From positions 1-64,000 of the forward strand of contig NZ_JAQQLF010000010.1 of NCBI RefSeq assembly GCF_028548455.1: DNA of 64,000 nucleotides, read 5' to 3'. The notes under the pieces were generated by a model that was given only the letters and a program-made list of their open reading frames with translations, was not told the DNA's origin and searched no databases. Position numbers and translations under genes: made by a program. The stretch's first letter is position 1; each line of letters opens with the position of its first letter. Positions 32,715-41,291 of the stretch are shown here, in pieces. This DNA comes from Vogesella aquatica. GTDB taxonomy: Bacteria > Pseudomonadota > Gammaproteobacteria > Burkholderiales > Chromobacteriaceae.

Positions 32715-33049
32715 TGATGTTTTCCTTGTGATGGCTAAGGTTTGAATGCAGTGGTCTGCACTGCTGTTGTTGGCCGCAGGGATGATATATGCATTTTGTA
32801 TGTGAGGGGTGGCAGATGCCTGAAAGTACAAAGTCAGGTGGCGCTGTCCACCACGTTTAGTGGCGTAGTGCTTCACGGCGTTGGCGGTGTGCTCGATAGC
32901 CCAAAAAAATGCCCCGGCCGATGGCGGGGCATTTTTGTTTCGCTCAAGCAAGCATGCGGGCTGGTAAAGGCAGATCCGTGAAACGATCTGTGCGCTTTTA
33001 CGCCTTATGGCGGTGCATGCTGGCCGTCTTTTTCACACTTACCCTTGTC
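32715..33049. other. Intergenic region between zinc-ribbon gene and trmB
   Basis: No gene was recognised. It holds one copy of the dispersed word (32769-32778), a terminator at 32903-32937, and about 110 bases after it with no visible feature. Confidence 0.5.
32903..32937. terminator. Intrinsic terminator
   Basis: AAAAATGCCCC and GGGGCATTTTT pair around a short GC-containing inner loop, with A and T runs on both sides. It may end the trmB transcript from the right. Confidence 0.75.
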
Positions 33050-33730
33050 TTACTTGCGGGTAAAGATGATGTCCCACACGCCGTGGCCCAGGCGGATGCC
33101 GCGGGCTTCGAACTTGGTCAGCGGGCGGTAGTCCGGGCGCGGTGCGTACGCTTCGGCGGTGTTCTGCAGGTCGGTGTTGCCGTTGAAGACTTCCAGAATC
33201 TGGATGGCGTAGTCTTCCCAGTCGGTAGCGGCGTGCAGGTAGCCGCCGGGCTTCAGCTTTTTCACCAGCTTTTCTACCAGCGGGGCCTGGATCAGGCGGC
33301 GCTTGTTATGGCGTTTTTTGTGCCAGGGGTCGGGGAAGAAAATATGCACGCCGTCCAGGCTGCCATCGGCCAGCATATTGTCCAGCACTTCTACCGCGTC
33401 GTGGCGCAGCAGGCGCAGGTTGGTAAGCTGCTTTTCCTCGATCAGCTTGAACAGGTTGCCTACGCCCGGGCTGTGGACTTCTACGCCCAGGTAGTCGTGA
33501 TGCGGCATGTTGGCCGCAATCTCGGCGGTGGCGCCGCCCATGCCAAAGCCGATTTCCAGAATCTTGGGCGCGTCGCGGCCAAAGGCCTGGGCCAGGTCCA
33601 GCTGCTCGGGGCGGTATTCGATACCCCAGCGCGGCATGCCTTCGTCGATGGCGCGTTGCTGGGAAGCGGAGAGGTGGCCCTGACGCAGTACAAAGCTGCG
33701 GATGGCGCGCTTGAAGCCTGGATTTTCCAT
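33050..33730 (-). CDS. trmB: tRNA (guanine-N7)-methyltransferase
   Basis: TrmB methylates G46 in the tRNA variable loop using AdoMet. The 226-residue protein has the AdoMet motif [28 protein letters not shown], the family signature [15 protein letters not shown] (about 150-165), and the C-terminal catalytic segment [17 protein letters not shown]. The start [20 protein letters not shown] is typical. A copy of the dispersed word lies on the opposite strand within it. Confidence 0.95.
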   Translation of the reverse strand: MENPGFKRAIRSFVLRQGHLSASQQRAIDEGMPRWGIEYRPEQLDLAQAFGRDAPKILEIGFGMGGATAEIAANMPHHDYLGVEVHSPGVGNLFKLIEEKQLTNLRLLRHDAVEVLDNMLADGSLDGVHIFFPDPWHKKRHNKRRLIQAPLVEKLVKKLKPGGYLHAATDWEDYAIQILEVFNGNTDLQNTAEAYAPRPDYRPLTKFEARGIRLGHGVWDIIFTRK

Positions 33731-33864
33731 GGTGCGAACTCAAAAACTGCAAAAAGATCGCGATGTTACCGAATCTTGCGCCTGCCGGATAGCGCGACGC
33801 GGCGTTGACTTGCCGGCGGCGGGTACTTAGGCTGCGGTCTTGCCTTGTTCAATAGGAATACGCC

Positions 33865-34488
33865 ATGCCGGGCATGGAAAATATCACGCTGTTTGCTTTG
33901 GCTGCGCTGGTACTGGCGCTAACACCGGGGCCGGATATGTTGCTGATCGCTTCGCGTAGTGCCAGCCAGGGCGTGCGGGCCGGCTTTGCCACGCTGGCCG
34001 GCATACAGGCCGGGGTGTATTGCCATGCCCTGGCTGCCGCCTTGGGTTTGTCGCAGCTGCTGCAGCTTGTGCCGCTGGCTTACGATCTGATCCGCTACCT
34101 GGGCGCGGGGTATTTGCTGTACCTGGCGTGGGGCTGCGTGCGCGGTGGCCAGCCTGCTGCTGCGGTGGCGGCAAACGAAGGCTTATCGGCGGGTACGGCT
34201 TTTCGTCAGGGGCTGTGGACCAATTTGCTCAACCCGAAAATGGCCTTGTTCGTGCTGGCGCTGTTCCCGCAGTTTGTCCCGCCTGCGCCTGGGTCGCTGC
34301 TGATGTGGTTCCTGTTGCTGGCGACGGTGCTGAATGGGGTAGGGTTGTTGGTGAATGGCGTGGTCATTGTGGCGGCCAGCCGGCTGGCGCGGCGTTTGGT
34401 GGCTGCCCCTGCCCGACGTTGGCCGCAGTATGTGCTGGGCGGCGTATTTGCCTTGCTGGCCGGCCGGCTGTTGTGGCAGCCGCGCTAG
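33865..34488 (+). CDS. LysE/RhtB-family amino acid exporter
   Basis: A 207-residue inner-membrane exporter with six helices. The family motif ALTPGPDMLLIASRSASQGVRAGFATLAGIQAG is near residues 18-50, and NPKMALFVLALFPQF is another hallmark. Substrates in this family include homoserine, threonine and lysine; the one used here is unknown. The start could also be nine bases downstream (MENITLFAL). Its TAG stop overlaps the stop of the convergent epimerase gene in a shared CTAG. Confidence 0.88.
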   Translation: MPGMENITLFALAALVLALTPGPDMLLIASRSASQGVRAGFATLAGIQAGVYCHALAAALGLSQLLQLVPLAYDLIRYLGAGYLLYLAWGCVRGGQPAAAVAANEGLSAGTAFRQGLWTNLLNPKMALFVLALFPQFVPPAPGSLLMWFLLLATVLNGVGLLVNGVVIVAASRLARRLVAAPARRWPQYVLGGVFALLAGRLLWQPR

Positions 34489-35357
34489 CGACCCAGCGTG
34501 CGTAGCAGGTGGCCGACGGTGGGGTAGTGCAGGCAGCCGGGCAGCTCGCGCAGCAGACGGGCGTTGCTCAGGCGGCGTGACTCGGCCATGAAAGACCACA
34601 GTCCGGGTGATACCTGCTGTTGTACCTGGGCGCGGGGCAGGCGCGGCGCGCGTGGCAGGCCCAGGGTGTCGGCCAGCTGGTCGTACCATTCGCCTACCGG
34701 CAGAGGCTGGCTGTCGCAGGCGTTGTACGCGCGAATGCCGCTGCGGCGGCGCTGCAGGGCGGCGGCGCACAGGCGAGCCAGGTCGCTGGCGTGAATGTGG
34801 TTGCTGATGCTGTCTTCGCTGGCGTTGATCAGCGGGGTGCCGTTTTGCAGGCGGGCCAGCGGCAGGCGCTCGGCGGCGTAGATGCCTGGCGCGCGCAGAA
34901 TGGTGAGTGCGGTGCCGTGCGCTACGGCAAAGGCGCGCAGGCAACGTTCGGCGTCCACGCGGCGCTGGGCGCGGGGTGAGGTTGGCCGCAGCGGGGCGGT
35001 CTCGCTCAGCCACTTGCCATCGGCATTGCCGTACACGCCGCTGGTGCTGATATAGACGATTTGCTGTGGTAGACTCCCCGTTTTTGCCAGCTGCGACAAG
35101 ACCTTGCGCATTCTGGGGTCTATCCTGCCCTGTTCTGGCGGCGGTGCGGTGTACAGCATGGCGTCGGCCAGCCCGGCAATGCGCGACAGGCTGTTTTTGT
35201 CGTCCAGGTCAGCCAGCAAGGGGCGGGCGCCCAGCGCGCGCCAGGTGGCGGCCGCTTCCGGGCGGCGTATCAGTGCAATGACCCGCCAGTGTGGCGTCAG
35301 CAGGGGGAGGGCGCGCAAGGCGACATCGCCGCTGCCCAGTATCAACAAGGTTCGCAT
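34485..35357 (-). CDS. NAD-dependent epimerase/dehydratase-like SDR
   Basis: A 290-residue atypical SDR. The N-terminus LLILGSGDVALRALPLL forms the Rossmann loop, and VYISTSGVYGN with a later catalytic region places it among the YeeZ/epimerase-like proteins. The usual YxxxK is not obvious, so enzymatic activity is uncertain. The start at 35357 (MRTLLILGSG) was chosen; an ATG at 35366 would add three residues. Neither has a strong ribosome site. It is divergent from the ferredoxin-reductase gene. Confidence 0.78.
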   Translation of the reverse strand: MRTLLILGSGDVALRALPLLTPHWRVIALIRRPEAAATWRALGARPLLADLDDKNSLSRIAGLADAMLYTAPPPEQGRIDPRMRKVLSQLAKTGSLPQQIVYISTSGVYGNADGKWLSETAPLRPTSPRAQRRVDAERCLRAFAVAHGTALTILRAPGIYAAERLPLARLQNGTPLINASEDSISNHIHASDLARLCAAALQRRRSGIRAYNACDSQPLPVGEWYDQLADTLGLPRAPRLPRAQVQQQVSPGLWSFMAESRRLSNARLLRELPGCLHYPTVGHLLRTLGR

Positions 35358-35390
35358 GCCGGCCATTTTAGCGAAGTTTAAGGGAAGAAG

Positions 35391-36422
35391 ATGACGTGTC
35401 AGGTAAAGGTGCTTCCAAGCGGCCATTCTTTTGGCGTAGAAGCGCATGAAACCATTCTGGAAGCGGCATTGCGCCAGTCTGTCGGCCTGCCGTACGGCTG
35501 CCGCGATGGTGCCTGCGGCGCTTGCAAGGGCAAGGTTGTAGAGGGTGAGGTAGAACACGGCGGCGCGCAGGACAAGGCGCTGTCGGCAGCCGACCGTGCC
35601 CAGGGCATGGCGCTGTTCTGCTGTGCCAAACCCAAGGGCGACCTGACCATCGAGGCGCGCGAGGTAGCGGGTGTCGGTGATATCCAGATCAAGACCCTGC
35701 CGTGCCGCGTGGAAAAAATCGACAAGATCCACGACGTGGCCGTGCTGAAGCTGAAGCTGCCGGTGTCGGAACGCCTGCAGTTCAAGGCCGGCCAGTACAT
35801 CGATATCCTGATGAAAGACGGCAAGAAGCGCAGCTTCTCCATTGCCAATGCGCCGCACGACGACGCGTTTATCGAGCTGCATATCCGCCACCAGCCTGGC
35901 GGCTCGTTCTCCGACTACGTGTTCAACACCATGAAAGAGAAAGAGATCATGCGCTTCAAGGGCCCGCTGGGCTCGTTCTTCCTGCGTGAAGATTCCGACA
36001 AGCCCATCATCATGGTGGCCAGCGGTACCGGTTTTGCCCCGATCAAGGGCATTATCGAGCACGCCATCCACCAGGGCATTACCCGCCCCATCGTGTTCTA
36101 CTGGGGTGCCCGCACCCCGGCTGACCTGTACCTGGCCGAGATGGCTGGCCAGTGGCAGGCACAGCACACCAACATCACCTTTATCCCGGTGGTGTCGGAC
36201 GCGCTGCCCGAGCACAACTGGCAGGGCCGCACCGGCTTCGTGCACCAGGCGGTGCTGGACGACTTCGACAGCCTGGCCGGCTACCAGGTGTATGCCTGCG
36301 GTGCACCGGTGATGGTAGAGGCCGCGCATACTGCCTTTATCGGCGAGCGCAGCTTGCCGGCAGACGAGTTCTTCTCCGATGCCTTCTTCCTGTCCAAGGA
36401 CATGGGCAGCGCCAGCAAGTAA
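35391..36422 (+). CDS. 2Fe-2S ferredoxin/NAD(P)H reductase (CDP-6-deoxyhexose reductase-like)
   Basis: A 343-residue electron-transfer flavoprotein. An N-terminal plant-type 2Fe-2S domain has C37, C42 and C45 (CRDGACGAC) with the fourth ligand at C77 or C78. An FAD domain (KRSFSIANAP) and an NAD(P) domain (VASGTGFAPIKGII, YACGAPVMV) follow. The order matches CDP-6-deoxy-delta-3,4-glucoseen reductases and methane/phenol monooxygenase reductases. Betaproteobacteria often keep it as a single gene with unknown partner. A good ribosome site (AAGGGAAGAAG) precedes the ATG. Confidence 0.87.
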   Translation: MTCQVKVLPSGHSFGVEAHETILEAALRQSVGLPYGCRDGACGACKGKVVEGEVEHGGAQDKALSAADRAQGMALFCCAKPKGDLTIEAREVAGVGDIQIKTLPCRVEKIDKIHDVAVLKLKLPVSERLQFKAGQYIDILMKDGKKRSFSIANAPHDDAFIELHIRHQPGGSFSDYVFNTMKEKEIMRFKGPLGSFFLREDSDKPIIMVASGTGFAPIKGIIEHAIHQGITRPIVFYWGARTPADLYLAEMAGQWQAQHTNITFIPVVSDALPEHNWQGRTGFVHQAVLDDFDSLAGYQVYACGAPVMVEAAHTAFIGERSLPADEFFSDAFFLSKDMGSASK

Positions 36423-36446
36423 GCAGCTTGCCGTGCGTATGCAGCA

Positions 36447-36479
36447 GCCCCGGTCGGCCCCGTGCCCACCGGGGCTTTG
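36447..36479 (+). terminator. Possible terminator
   Basis: AGCCCCGGT and ACCGGGGCT pair across a 13-base loop, followed by TTGTC. The U tract is poor, so termination would be partial. Confidence 0.5.
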
Positions 36480-36557
36480 TCATGGAAGCGACATTTTGCT
36501 GGGCGACTGTCTAAAAGTTTGCTTTATTGAATCATTACAAAAAATCGGGCGAATGAC

Positions 36558-37850
36558 ATGCACCGCGAGTCGGACTCACTGTTGACGCTGGAAAATGTCA
36601 ACCAGCATTTCCTGGCCAACCTGCAGGGCGCAGACAGCCAGCTCGCCGTGCATGCCAGCCAGGATATCCTGGCGGCCAACGGTACCAAGCTGTTGGCACG
36701 TGGTAGCCGTCTCGATAGCCGCAGCAGCGAGCTGCTGGCCAACCACCGTTTGCGCCAGCCGCTGGAAACCCAGCTGCAGGTCGATACCACCGGCTTGCTG
36801 GCGCGCCTGCGCGAGGGCATGCAGCAGTTGCTGGCGGACGACCCGCTGCTGGCCGCCTGGCTGGAGCAGGGCCAGCGTACGCTGCAGCGCGAGCTGGCAG
36901 TGCTGTCCTTGCCCCCCTTGGCCGCCCAGGCCCTGCAGCTGATCGCCAACCGCTTTCCCGACGTGTTCCGCCACAGCTTGCGCGTGGCCGCGCTGGCGTG
37001 GAGCCTGGCACCGTCGCCACGCGATGCCCAGCTGCTGCTGGTGGCCGGCTTACTGCACGATGTGGGTTATTTGTATCTGGACCCCGCTATCTGGCAGCAG
37101 GGCGGGCCGCTGTCGGCCGACGCCTGGCGCCAGTTCGATGCCCACCCGCTGATCGGTTATGTGTGGGCCAGCGAGCTACGCGCTGTGCCGCCGGAGGTGG
37201 CCAACCTGATCTTGCAGCACCACGAGCGGGTGGACGGCAGCGGCTACCCGCGCCAGCTGCGCGGCGAGGCAGTGGGGCACAACGCCGAGGTACTGGCGCT
37301 GGCCGAGATGGCGGCCGGTATCTTCGAGCACGCCCGCCAGCCGGTGGGGCAGCTGCAAGTGGCGCTCAAACTGTTGCCTGGCCAGTTTTCGGCCGCGGTA
37401 CGGGTGCCTGCCCAGCTACGGGCGGCACGCTTGCCGCGCGAAAGCGGCCTGTTACAGCCGGTAGACGCGCTGCAGTCGTCGCTGCACCAGCTGCTGCTGC
37501 GCTTTGCGCGGGTGCACGAAGTGATGCAACACATCGAGTCGCAGACAATGGGCGAGGCCGGTTGGCAGCTGTTTGGCCACCTGGCGATGCGGCTCAACAG
37601 CATCCAGCGTGCGTTCAATAGTGTTGGGCTGGACATGCTGACCAAGCACGCGCCCGAAGGCGAGGGCCACGAGCCGCTGTGGCAGGAGCTGGCGTGGGTG
37701 ATCAACGAAACTAACTGGCTGTCGCGCCACCTGTCGCGCGACCTGACGCGGCAGCGGCTGAAGTTGGCCGCAGACGAATCCGAGCTGTTCGAGCCACTGG
37801 TGGTGCTGTTTCTCGGGCTGACCAGCAAGACGGTACCGGCTGGCTTATAG
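36558..37850 (+). CDS. HD-GYP domain protein (cyclic-di-GMP phosphodiesterase type)
   Basis: A 430-residue cytosolic protein. The N-terminal 120 residues have no recognised domain. The central HD-GYP domain shows H139, the HD pair H167-D168 in GLLHDVGYL, H196 (HPLIGY), HH 221-222 and GYP 229-231 in HHERVDGSGYP. These are the metal and GYP residues of c-di-GMP phosphodiesterases. The C-terminal 150 residues are helical and unassigned. There is no receiver or membrane segment, so the input signal is unknown. It overlaps the convergent Trp-rich gene by six bases. Confidence 0.85.
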   Translation: MHRESDSLLTLENVNQHFLANLQGADSQLAVHASQDILAANGTKLLARGSRLDSRSSELLANHRLRQPLETQLQVDTTGLLARLREGMQQLLADDPLLAAWLEQGQRTLQRELAVLSLPPLAAQALQLIANRFPDVFRHSLRVAALAWSLAPSPRDAQLLLVAGLLHDVGYLYLDPAIWQQGGPLSADAWRQFDAHPLIGYVWASELRAVPPEVANLILQHHERVDGSGYPRQLRGEAVGHNAEVLALAEMAAGIFEHARQPVGQLQVALKLLPGQFSAAVRVPAQLRAARLPRESGLLQPVDALQSSLHQLLLRFARVHEVMQHIESQTMGEAGWQLFGHLAMRLNSIQRAFNSVGLDMLTKHAPEGEGHEPLWQELAWVINETNWLSRHLSRDLTRQRLKLAADESELFEPLVVLFLGLTSKTVPAGL

Positions 37851-38063
37851 CCAGCCTGGCTGCCACTGTGCCGTGTCGCCCAGCTCGCGCCAGGGCAGGG
37901 TGAAGTGGCGGTGCGACAGTACCGCCTCCAGCGTTACGCGTAATGCTTTCTGGGCGTCGTCGGCGTCGTATTCCACCTTCACCACCAGAAAGTGTTTTTC
38001 GCGCTCACGCGGGGTAACGGCAGTCCACTTGCTGCCTTGCAGTTTTTTATGGTTAACCGGCAT
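37845..38063 (-). CDS. TIGR02450-type small Trp-rich protein
   Basis: A 72-residue conserved protein. The pattern NHKKLQGSKWTAVTPREREKHFLVVKV matches the TIGR02450 family, whose function is unknown. The three tryptophans (SKW, LPW and QW) are a family trait. The ATG at 38063 follows a GGAGA stretch. It probably has its own promoter between it and suhB. Confidence 0.8.
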   Translation of the reverse strand: MPVNHKKLQGSKWTAVTPREREKHFLVVKVEYDADDAQKALRVTLEAVLSHRHFTLPWRELGDTAQWQPGWL

Positions 38064-38117
38064 GGGGTCTCCTTGCTGGCTTCGATAGGATAAGGCACGG
38101 GTGGTTCCCGTAACGAC

Positions 38118-38153
38118 AACGCCCCCGGCTGCAGGCAGCGCGGGGGCGTTTAC
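38118..38153 (-). terminator. suhB: suhB terminator
   Basis: AACGCCCCCG and CGGGGGCGTT form a 10-bp stem with a 13-base loop just past the suhB stop. The U tract is short. Confidence 0.65.
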
Positions 38154-38166
38154 GGGGAAGGGCGAC

Positions 38167-38961
38167 TTAGGCGCTCTTCACATGCGGGGCGATCAGCGGC
38201 AGCAGCTGGCCCAGTACTTTCGGGGCGGCAGCCACGATGTCGCCGCTTTCGAACCAGCCGTCTTCACCGTGCATATTGGTGACGATACCGCCAGCCTCTT
38301 GCACGATCAGGCTACCTGCAGCGATGTCCCACGGCTTCAGGTTGAATTCGAAGAAACCATCCACGCGGCCGCAGGCCACGTTGCACAGGTCCAGCGCGGC
38401 GGAGCCTTCACGACGGGCGCCGGCGGTTTTGCCGATCACGTCTTTCAGGATGGCCAGATGGGTGTCCAGCATGCTCTGGTCTACTACCGGGAAGCCGGTG
38501 GCGATCAGGCATTCGTTCATGTTGATGCGTTTGGAGACGCGGATACGACGGTCGTTCAGGAACGAGCCCACGCCACGGCTGGCGGTGAACATGTCGTTGC
38601 GGTTCGGGTCGTAAACCACCGCCTGCTGGATCTGGCCGCGGTGAGCCAGTGCGATGGAAATGCAGTATTGCGGGTGACCGTGAATGAAGTTGGTGGTGCC
38701 ATCGATCGGGTCGATGATCCACTCGTACTCGGAGGTACCCAGACCGCGGCCGCCGGACTCTTCTGCTAGAATCGCATGCTTCGGATAGGCATCCAGAATG
38801 ACATCAATGATGGCTTGTTCGGCAGCTTTATCGACTTCGGACACGAAGTCGTTGTGTTTTTTCTTTTCAACACGCACGGTATCCAGGTTCAGCGATGCAC
38901 GCTGGATAACGTTGGCTGCACGGCGAGCGGCTTTTACCGCGACATTGAGCATTGGATGCAT
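38167..38961 (-). CDS. suhB: Inositol monophosphatase family protein SuhB
   Basis: A 264-residue Mg2+-dependent phosphatase. The metal-binding motifs are EES in ILAEESG (near residue 67), DPIDGTTNF (about 84-92) and the C-terminal PWDIAAGSLIVQEAGG. In E. coli SuhB also joins the rRNA antitermination complex; whether that holds here is unknown. The start MHPMLNVAVKAARRA is the family N-terminus. It is divergent from trmJ, across a region with two hairpins. Confidence 0.93.
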   Translation of the reverse strand: MHPMLNVAVKAARRAANVIQRASLNLDTVRVEKKKHNDFVSEVDKAAEQAIIDVILDAYPKHAILAEESGGRGLGTSEYEWIIDPIDGTTNFIHGHPQYCISIALAHRGQIQQAVVYDPNRNDMFTASRGVGSFLNDRRIRVSKRINMNECLIATGFPVVDQSMLDTHLAILKDVIGKTAGARREGSAALDLCNVACGRVDGFFEFNLKPWDIAAGSLIVQEAGGIVTNMHGEDGWFESGDIVAAAPKVLGQLLPLIAPHVKSA

Positions 38962-38985
38962 TGACGGCCTCTAAAATCATACAAA

Positions 38986-39019
38986 ACAAGCGCAGCCCCT
39001 TCGTGGGGTGCGCGCTTGT
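38986..39019. other. Hairpin between suhB and trmJ
   Basis: ACAAGCGC pairs with GCGCTTGT, and an inner AGCCCC/GGGG(T) stem is closed by a TTCGT loop. It lies 25-60 bases upstream of the suhB start, inside its likely 5' leader or promoter, and upstream of trmJ on the other strand. No T run follows, so it is not an obvious terminator. Confidence 0.55.
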
Positions 39020-39046
39020 CGTAAACTGTCTGGGTTAAGGAACGAT

Positions 39047-39073
39047 AAACACCGCTTTCGCAGCGGTGTTTTT
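39047..39073 (+). terminator. Plus-strand terminator in the trmJ leader
   Basis: AAACACCGCT and AGCGGTGTTT form a 10-bp stem with a five-base loop, followed by further T. It points toward trmJ and ends 32 bases before its ATG, yet no plus-strand gene precedes it. It may be an attenuator of trmJ or the end of a small RNA starting near 38990. Confidence 0.65.
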
Positions 39074-39105
39074 GAATAGCCCGCGATTCTACTCAAAATT
39101 ACCCG

Positions 39106-39879
39106 ATGAATAAACCCCAAGTACCTGATTTTTTAAAGAACATTCGCGTCGTACTGGCGCGCCCCAGCCACCCGGGCAATATCGGCTCGGCGGCACGGGC
39201 CATGAAAACCATGGGCCTGACCCGCTTGTATCTGGTTGAACCCAAAGTGTTTCCCAGCGAAGAGGCCAACGTACTGGCCTCGGGTGCGGTAGACGTACTC
39301 GAGCACGCTACCGTCGTTGGCAGCCTTACCGAAGCGCTGTCGGACGTGACCGTGGCCTGCGCACTGACCAGCCGCCGCCGCGAGCTCACCACGCCGCTGT
39401 CCACCCCGCGCGAAACGGCGCCCGAGCTGATTGCCCGCGCCCGCGACGGCGAGCAGGTAGCGCTGGTGTTCGGCAACGAAACCTTCGGCCTGTCCATCGA
39501 AGAAGTGGAAATGTGTAACCGCCTGGTGACCGTGCCGGGCAACCCGGACTACTTCTCGCTGAACCTGGCCATGGCGGTACAGGTGATGACCTACGAGCTG
39601 TTCAGCCACACGGGTGTGGACGTGAACTACCTGAAAGCGGAAGGCGAGGCCGCCAGCATGGCCGAGGTGGAAGGCATGTGCGGCCACCTGGACAACACGC
39701 TGGAAGCCATCGGCTACTACGAGCGGCGCAACAGCGAGCGCCTGATGCGCCGCATGCGCGCGCTGTTCAACCGCGCAGGCGTATTGCGCGAGGAAATCGA
39801 CATTCTGCGCGGCTTTTTCAAGCAGGTGCAGCGCGTGGCCGACGGCAGCCTGCCGCCGCGCGACAAGCAGGGCGAGTAA
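39106..39879 (+). CDS. trmJ: tRNA 2'-O-methyltransferase TrmJ
   Basis: TrmJ methylates the 2'-O of nucleotide 32 in the tRNA anticodon loop. The 257-residue SPOUT-fold protein has IRVVLARPSHPGNIGSAARAMKTMG (motif 1), LVFGNETFGLS (motif 2) and the knot motif VPGNPDYFSLNLAMAVQVMTYE (motif 3). The C-terminal extension (YYERRNSERLMRRMRALFNRAG) is typical of TrmJ. The next gene begins three bases after its stop codon. Confidence 0.93.
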   Translation: MNKPQVPDFLKNIRVVLARPSHPGNIGSAARAMKTMGLTRLYLVEPKVFPSEEANVLASGAVDVLEHATVVGSLTEALSDVTVACALTSRRRELTTPLSTPRETAPELIARARDGEQVALVFGNETFGLSIEEVEMCNRLVTVPGNPDYFSLNLAMAVQVMTYELFSHTGVDVNYLKAEGEAASMAEVEGMCGHLDNTLEAIGYYERRNSERLMRRMRALFNRAGVLREEIDILRGFFKQVQRVADGSLPPRDKQGE

Positions 39880-39882
39880 ACC

Positions 39883-40785
39883 GTGTTGCCCGGCCTGGCG
39901 CAGTGCGCGCAGCTACGTAGCCAGCCGGTGCGCGACCTGGCCTACCTGCTGGCCGCGCCCCCGCCCTGGCATAGCGGGGTGGAAATCAGCCGCCAGCGCC
40001 TGCTAGGGCCGCAAGGTTGGCCGCAGCTGCTGGCGCTGGATGCCGACCCCACCCCGCTGCTGGCGTGGCTGGCAGCCCGCCCTACGCGCCGCCTGGGGCT
40101 ATACGCCGAAGCGCTGCTGGGGTACTGGTTCAGCCAGGCGCCGCACATCGAGCTGGTCGCGGCCAACCTGCCGGTGCGCGATGGCACGCTGACGGTGGGC
40201 GAATTCGACTTTCTGCTGCGCATAGACGGCGAGCCTTGCCACCTGGAAGCCGCCAGCAAGTTCTATCTGCAGCTGGATAGCGCCCCGCACGCGCTGGTGG
40301 GGCCGGGCCTGCGCGATGCCTGGTGGCTCAAATACCGCAAGCTGGCCAGCCAGCTCACCTTGGCTCAACACCCGGCAGCCAGGCTGCCGGATGGTTTCGG
40401 GCAGCTTGCCGCCTGCAGCCGCCTGACTGGCTGGCTGTTCTTCCCCGCCGATACGGCCCCCACGCATCCTGCTATCAATACTGCCGCTTGCCGCGGCTGG
40501 TGGTGCCGGCAGCAGGATAGTTGGCCGCAGCAGCACCCGCACAGCCGCTGGTTGGCGCTGCCGCGTTTGCAATGGCTTGGCCCGGCGCAAGCAGACGAAG
40601 CTACAACGCAGAGCCTGCCTGCCATGCGTGCCCAGCTGGCGCAGGCGGAAGGCCCATGGCTGTTGGCGGAGCTGCTGCCGGACGAGAGCGGGGTGTGGCA
40701 GGAGGTGGCGCGTGGTTTTGTCGTGCCCGACAGCTGGCCAGTGCCAGAGCTGCTGGGCGCCTTGCTACCAAGGTTGGCCGCATGA
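39883..40785 (+). CDS. DUF1853 protein, possible nuclease fold
   Basis: A 300-residue DUF1853 protein. The segment GEFDFLLRIDGEPCHLEAASKFYLQ (about residues 105-130) has the D...ExxxK outline of PD-(D/E)xK nucleases, which is suggestive only. The start is a GTG three bases after trmJ. Its stop overlaps the start of the flavodoxin gene (ATGA) inside a copy of the dispersed word, so its last residues PRLAA are encoded by that word. In total four copies of the word's core occur in this gene. Confidence 0.7.
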   Translation: MLPGLAQCAQLRSQPVRDLAYLLAAPPPWHSGVEISRQRLLGPQGWPQLLALDADPTPLLAWLAARPTRRLGLYAEALLGYWFSQAPHIELVAANLPVRDGTLTVGEFDFLLRIDGEPCHLEAASKFYLQLDSAPHALVGPGLRDAWWLKYRKLASQLTLAQHPAARLPDGFGQLAACSRLTGWLFFPADTAPTHPAINTAACRGWWCRQQDSWPQQHPHSRWLALPRLQWLGPAQADEATTQSLPAMRAQLAQAEGPWLLAELLPDESGVWQEVARGFVVPDSWPVPELLGALLPRLAA

Positions 40786-41237
40786 AAACACTCCTGGTGC
40801 TGTGGAGCAGCCAAACCGGCAATACTTTGCAGCTGGCCAAGGCGGCAGCCGCGGCGGCGATGCAGGAAAGTAGCGTGACAGTGCGCATCATGCCCGCCCT
40901 GCAAGCCGGCGTAGATGAATTGCTGGGTTGCGATGCGCTGTTGCTGGCCACGCCGGAGAACTTTGGCTATATGGCCGGCGCATTGAAAGACTTCTTCGAC
41001 CGCACCTATTACCCGGCGCAGGGCAAGGTGGCCGGCCTGCCGTACGCTATCCTGATCAGCGCCGGCAACGATGGCCTGGGCGCGCAGCAGGCCATCGAGC
41101 GCATCGCCCGTGGCTACTGCTGGCGGCAGGCCTACCCGCCACTGCTGGTACGCGGCGTGCCGCAGCCGGCAGACCTGGCCGCCGCGGCCGAGCTGGGCGC
41201 CACCCTGGCAGCTGCGCTGTCTATCGGCATGCTGTAG
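40782..41237 (+). CDS. Flavodoxin-family protein
   Basis: A 151-residue flavodoxin-like protein. The FMN phosphate loop is SSQTGNT (9-15), and LLATPENFGYMAGALKDFFDRTYY is typical of the NADPH-reductase/flavodoxin-2 subgroup. It may carry electrons or reduce quinones or other small molecules. The start ATG overlaps the DUF1853 stop codon, so the two are translationally coupled. The upstream in-frame extension belongs to the other gene's reading space and was rejected. Confidence 0.82.
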   Translation: MKTLLVLWSSQTGNTLQLAKAAAAAAMQESSVTVRIMPALQAGVDELLGCDALLLATPENFGYMAGALKDFFDRTYYPAQGKVAGLPYAILISAGNDGLGAQQAIERIARGYCWRQAYPPLLVRGVPQPADLAAAAELGATLAAALSIGML

Positions 41238-41248
41238 CCACAAACAAA

Positions 41249-41271
41249 ACGCCCCGTGACGGGGCGTTGGG
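41249..41271. terminator. Terminator between flavodoxin gene and fnr
   Basis: AACGCCCCG and CGGGGCGTT form a 9-bp stem with a TGA loop between two convergent genes. Confidence 0.8.
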
Positions 41272-41291
41272 CATGCAGTGTGGGGGGCGGC

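Noticed and set aside
34485-34488. Overlapping stop codons of the convergent LysE and epimerase genes (CTAG) as a functional element
   Set aside because: Short convergent overlaps are common in compact genomes, and no hairpin or terminator is present.
34485-36329. 614-codon minus-strand ORF starting inside the ferredoxin-reductase gene
   Set aside because: Only the part from 35357 down is protein-like; the upstream part is antisense to a well-supported gene.
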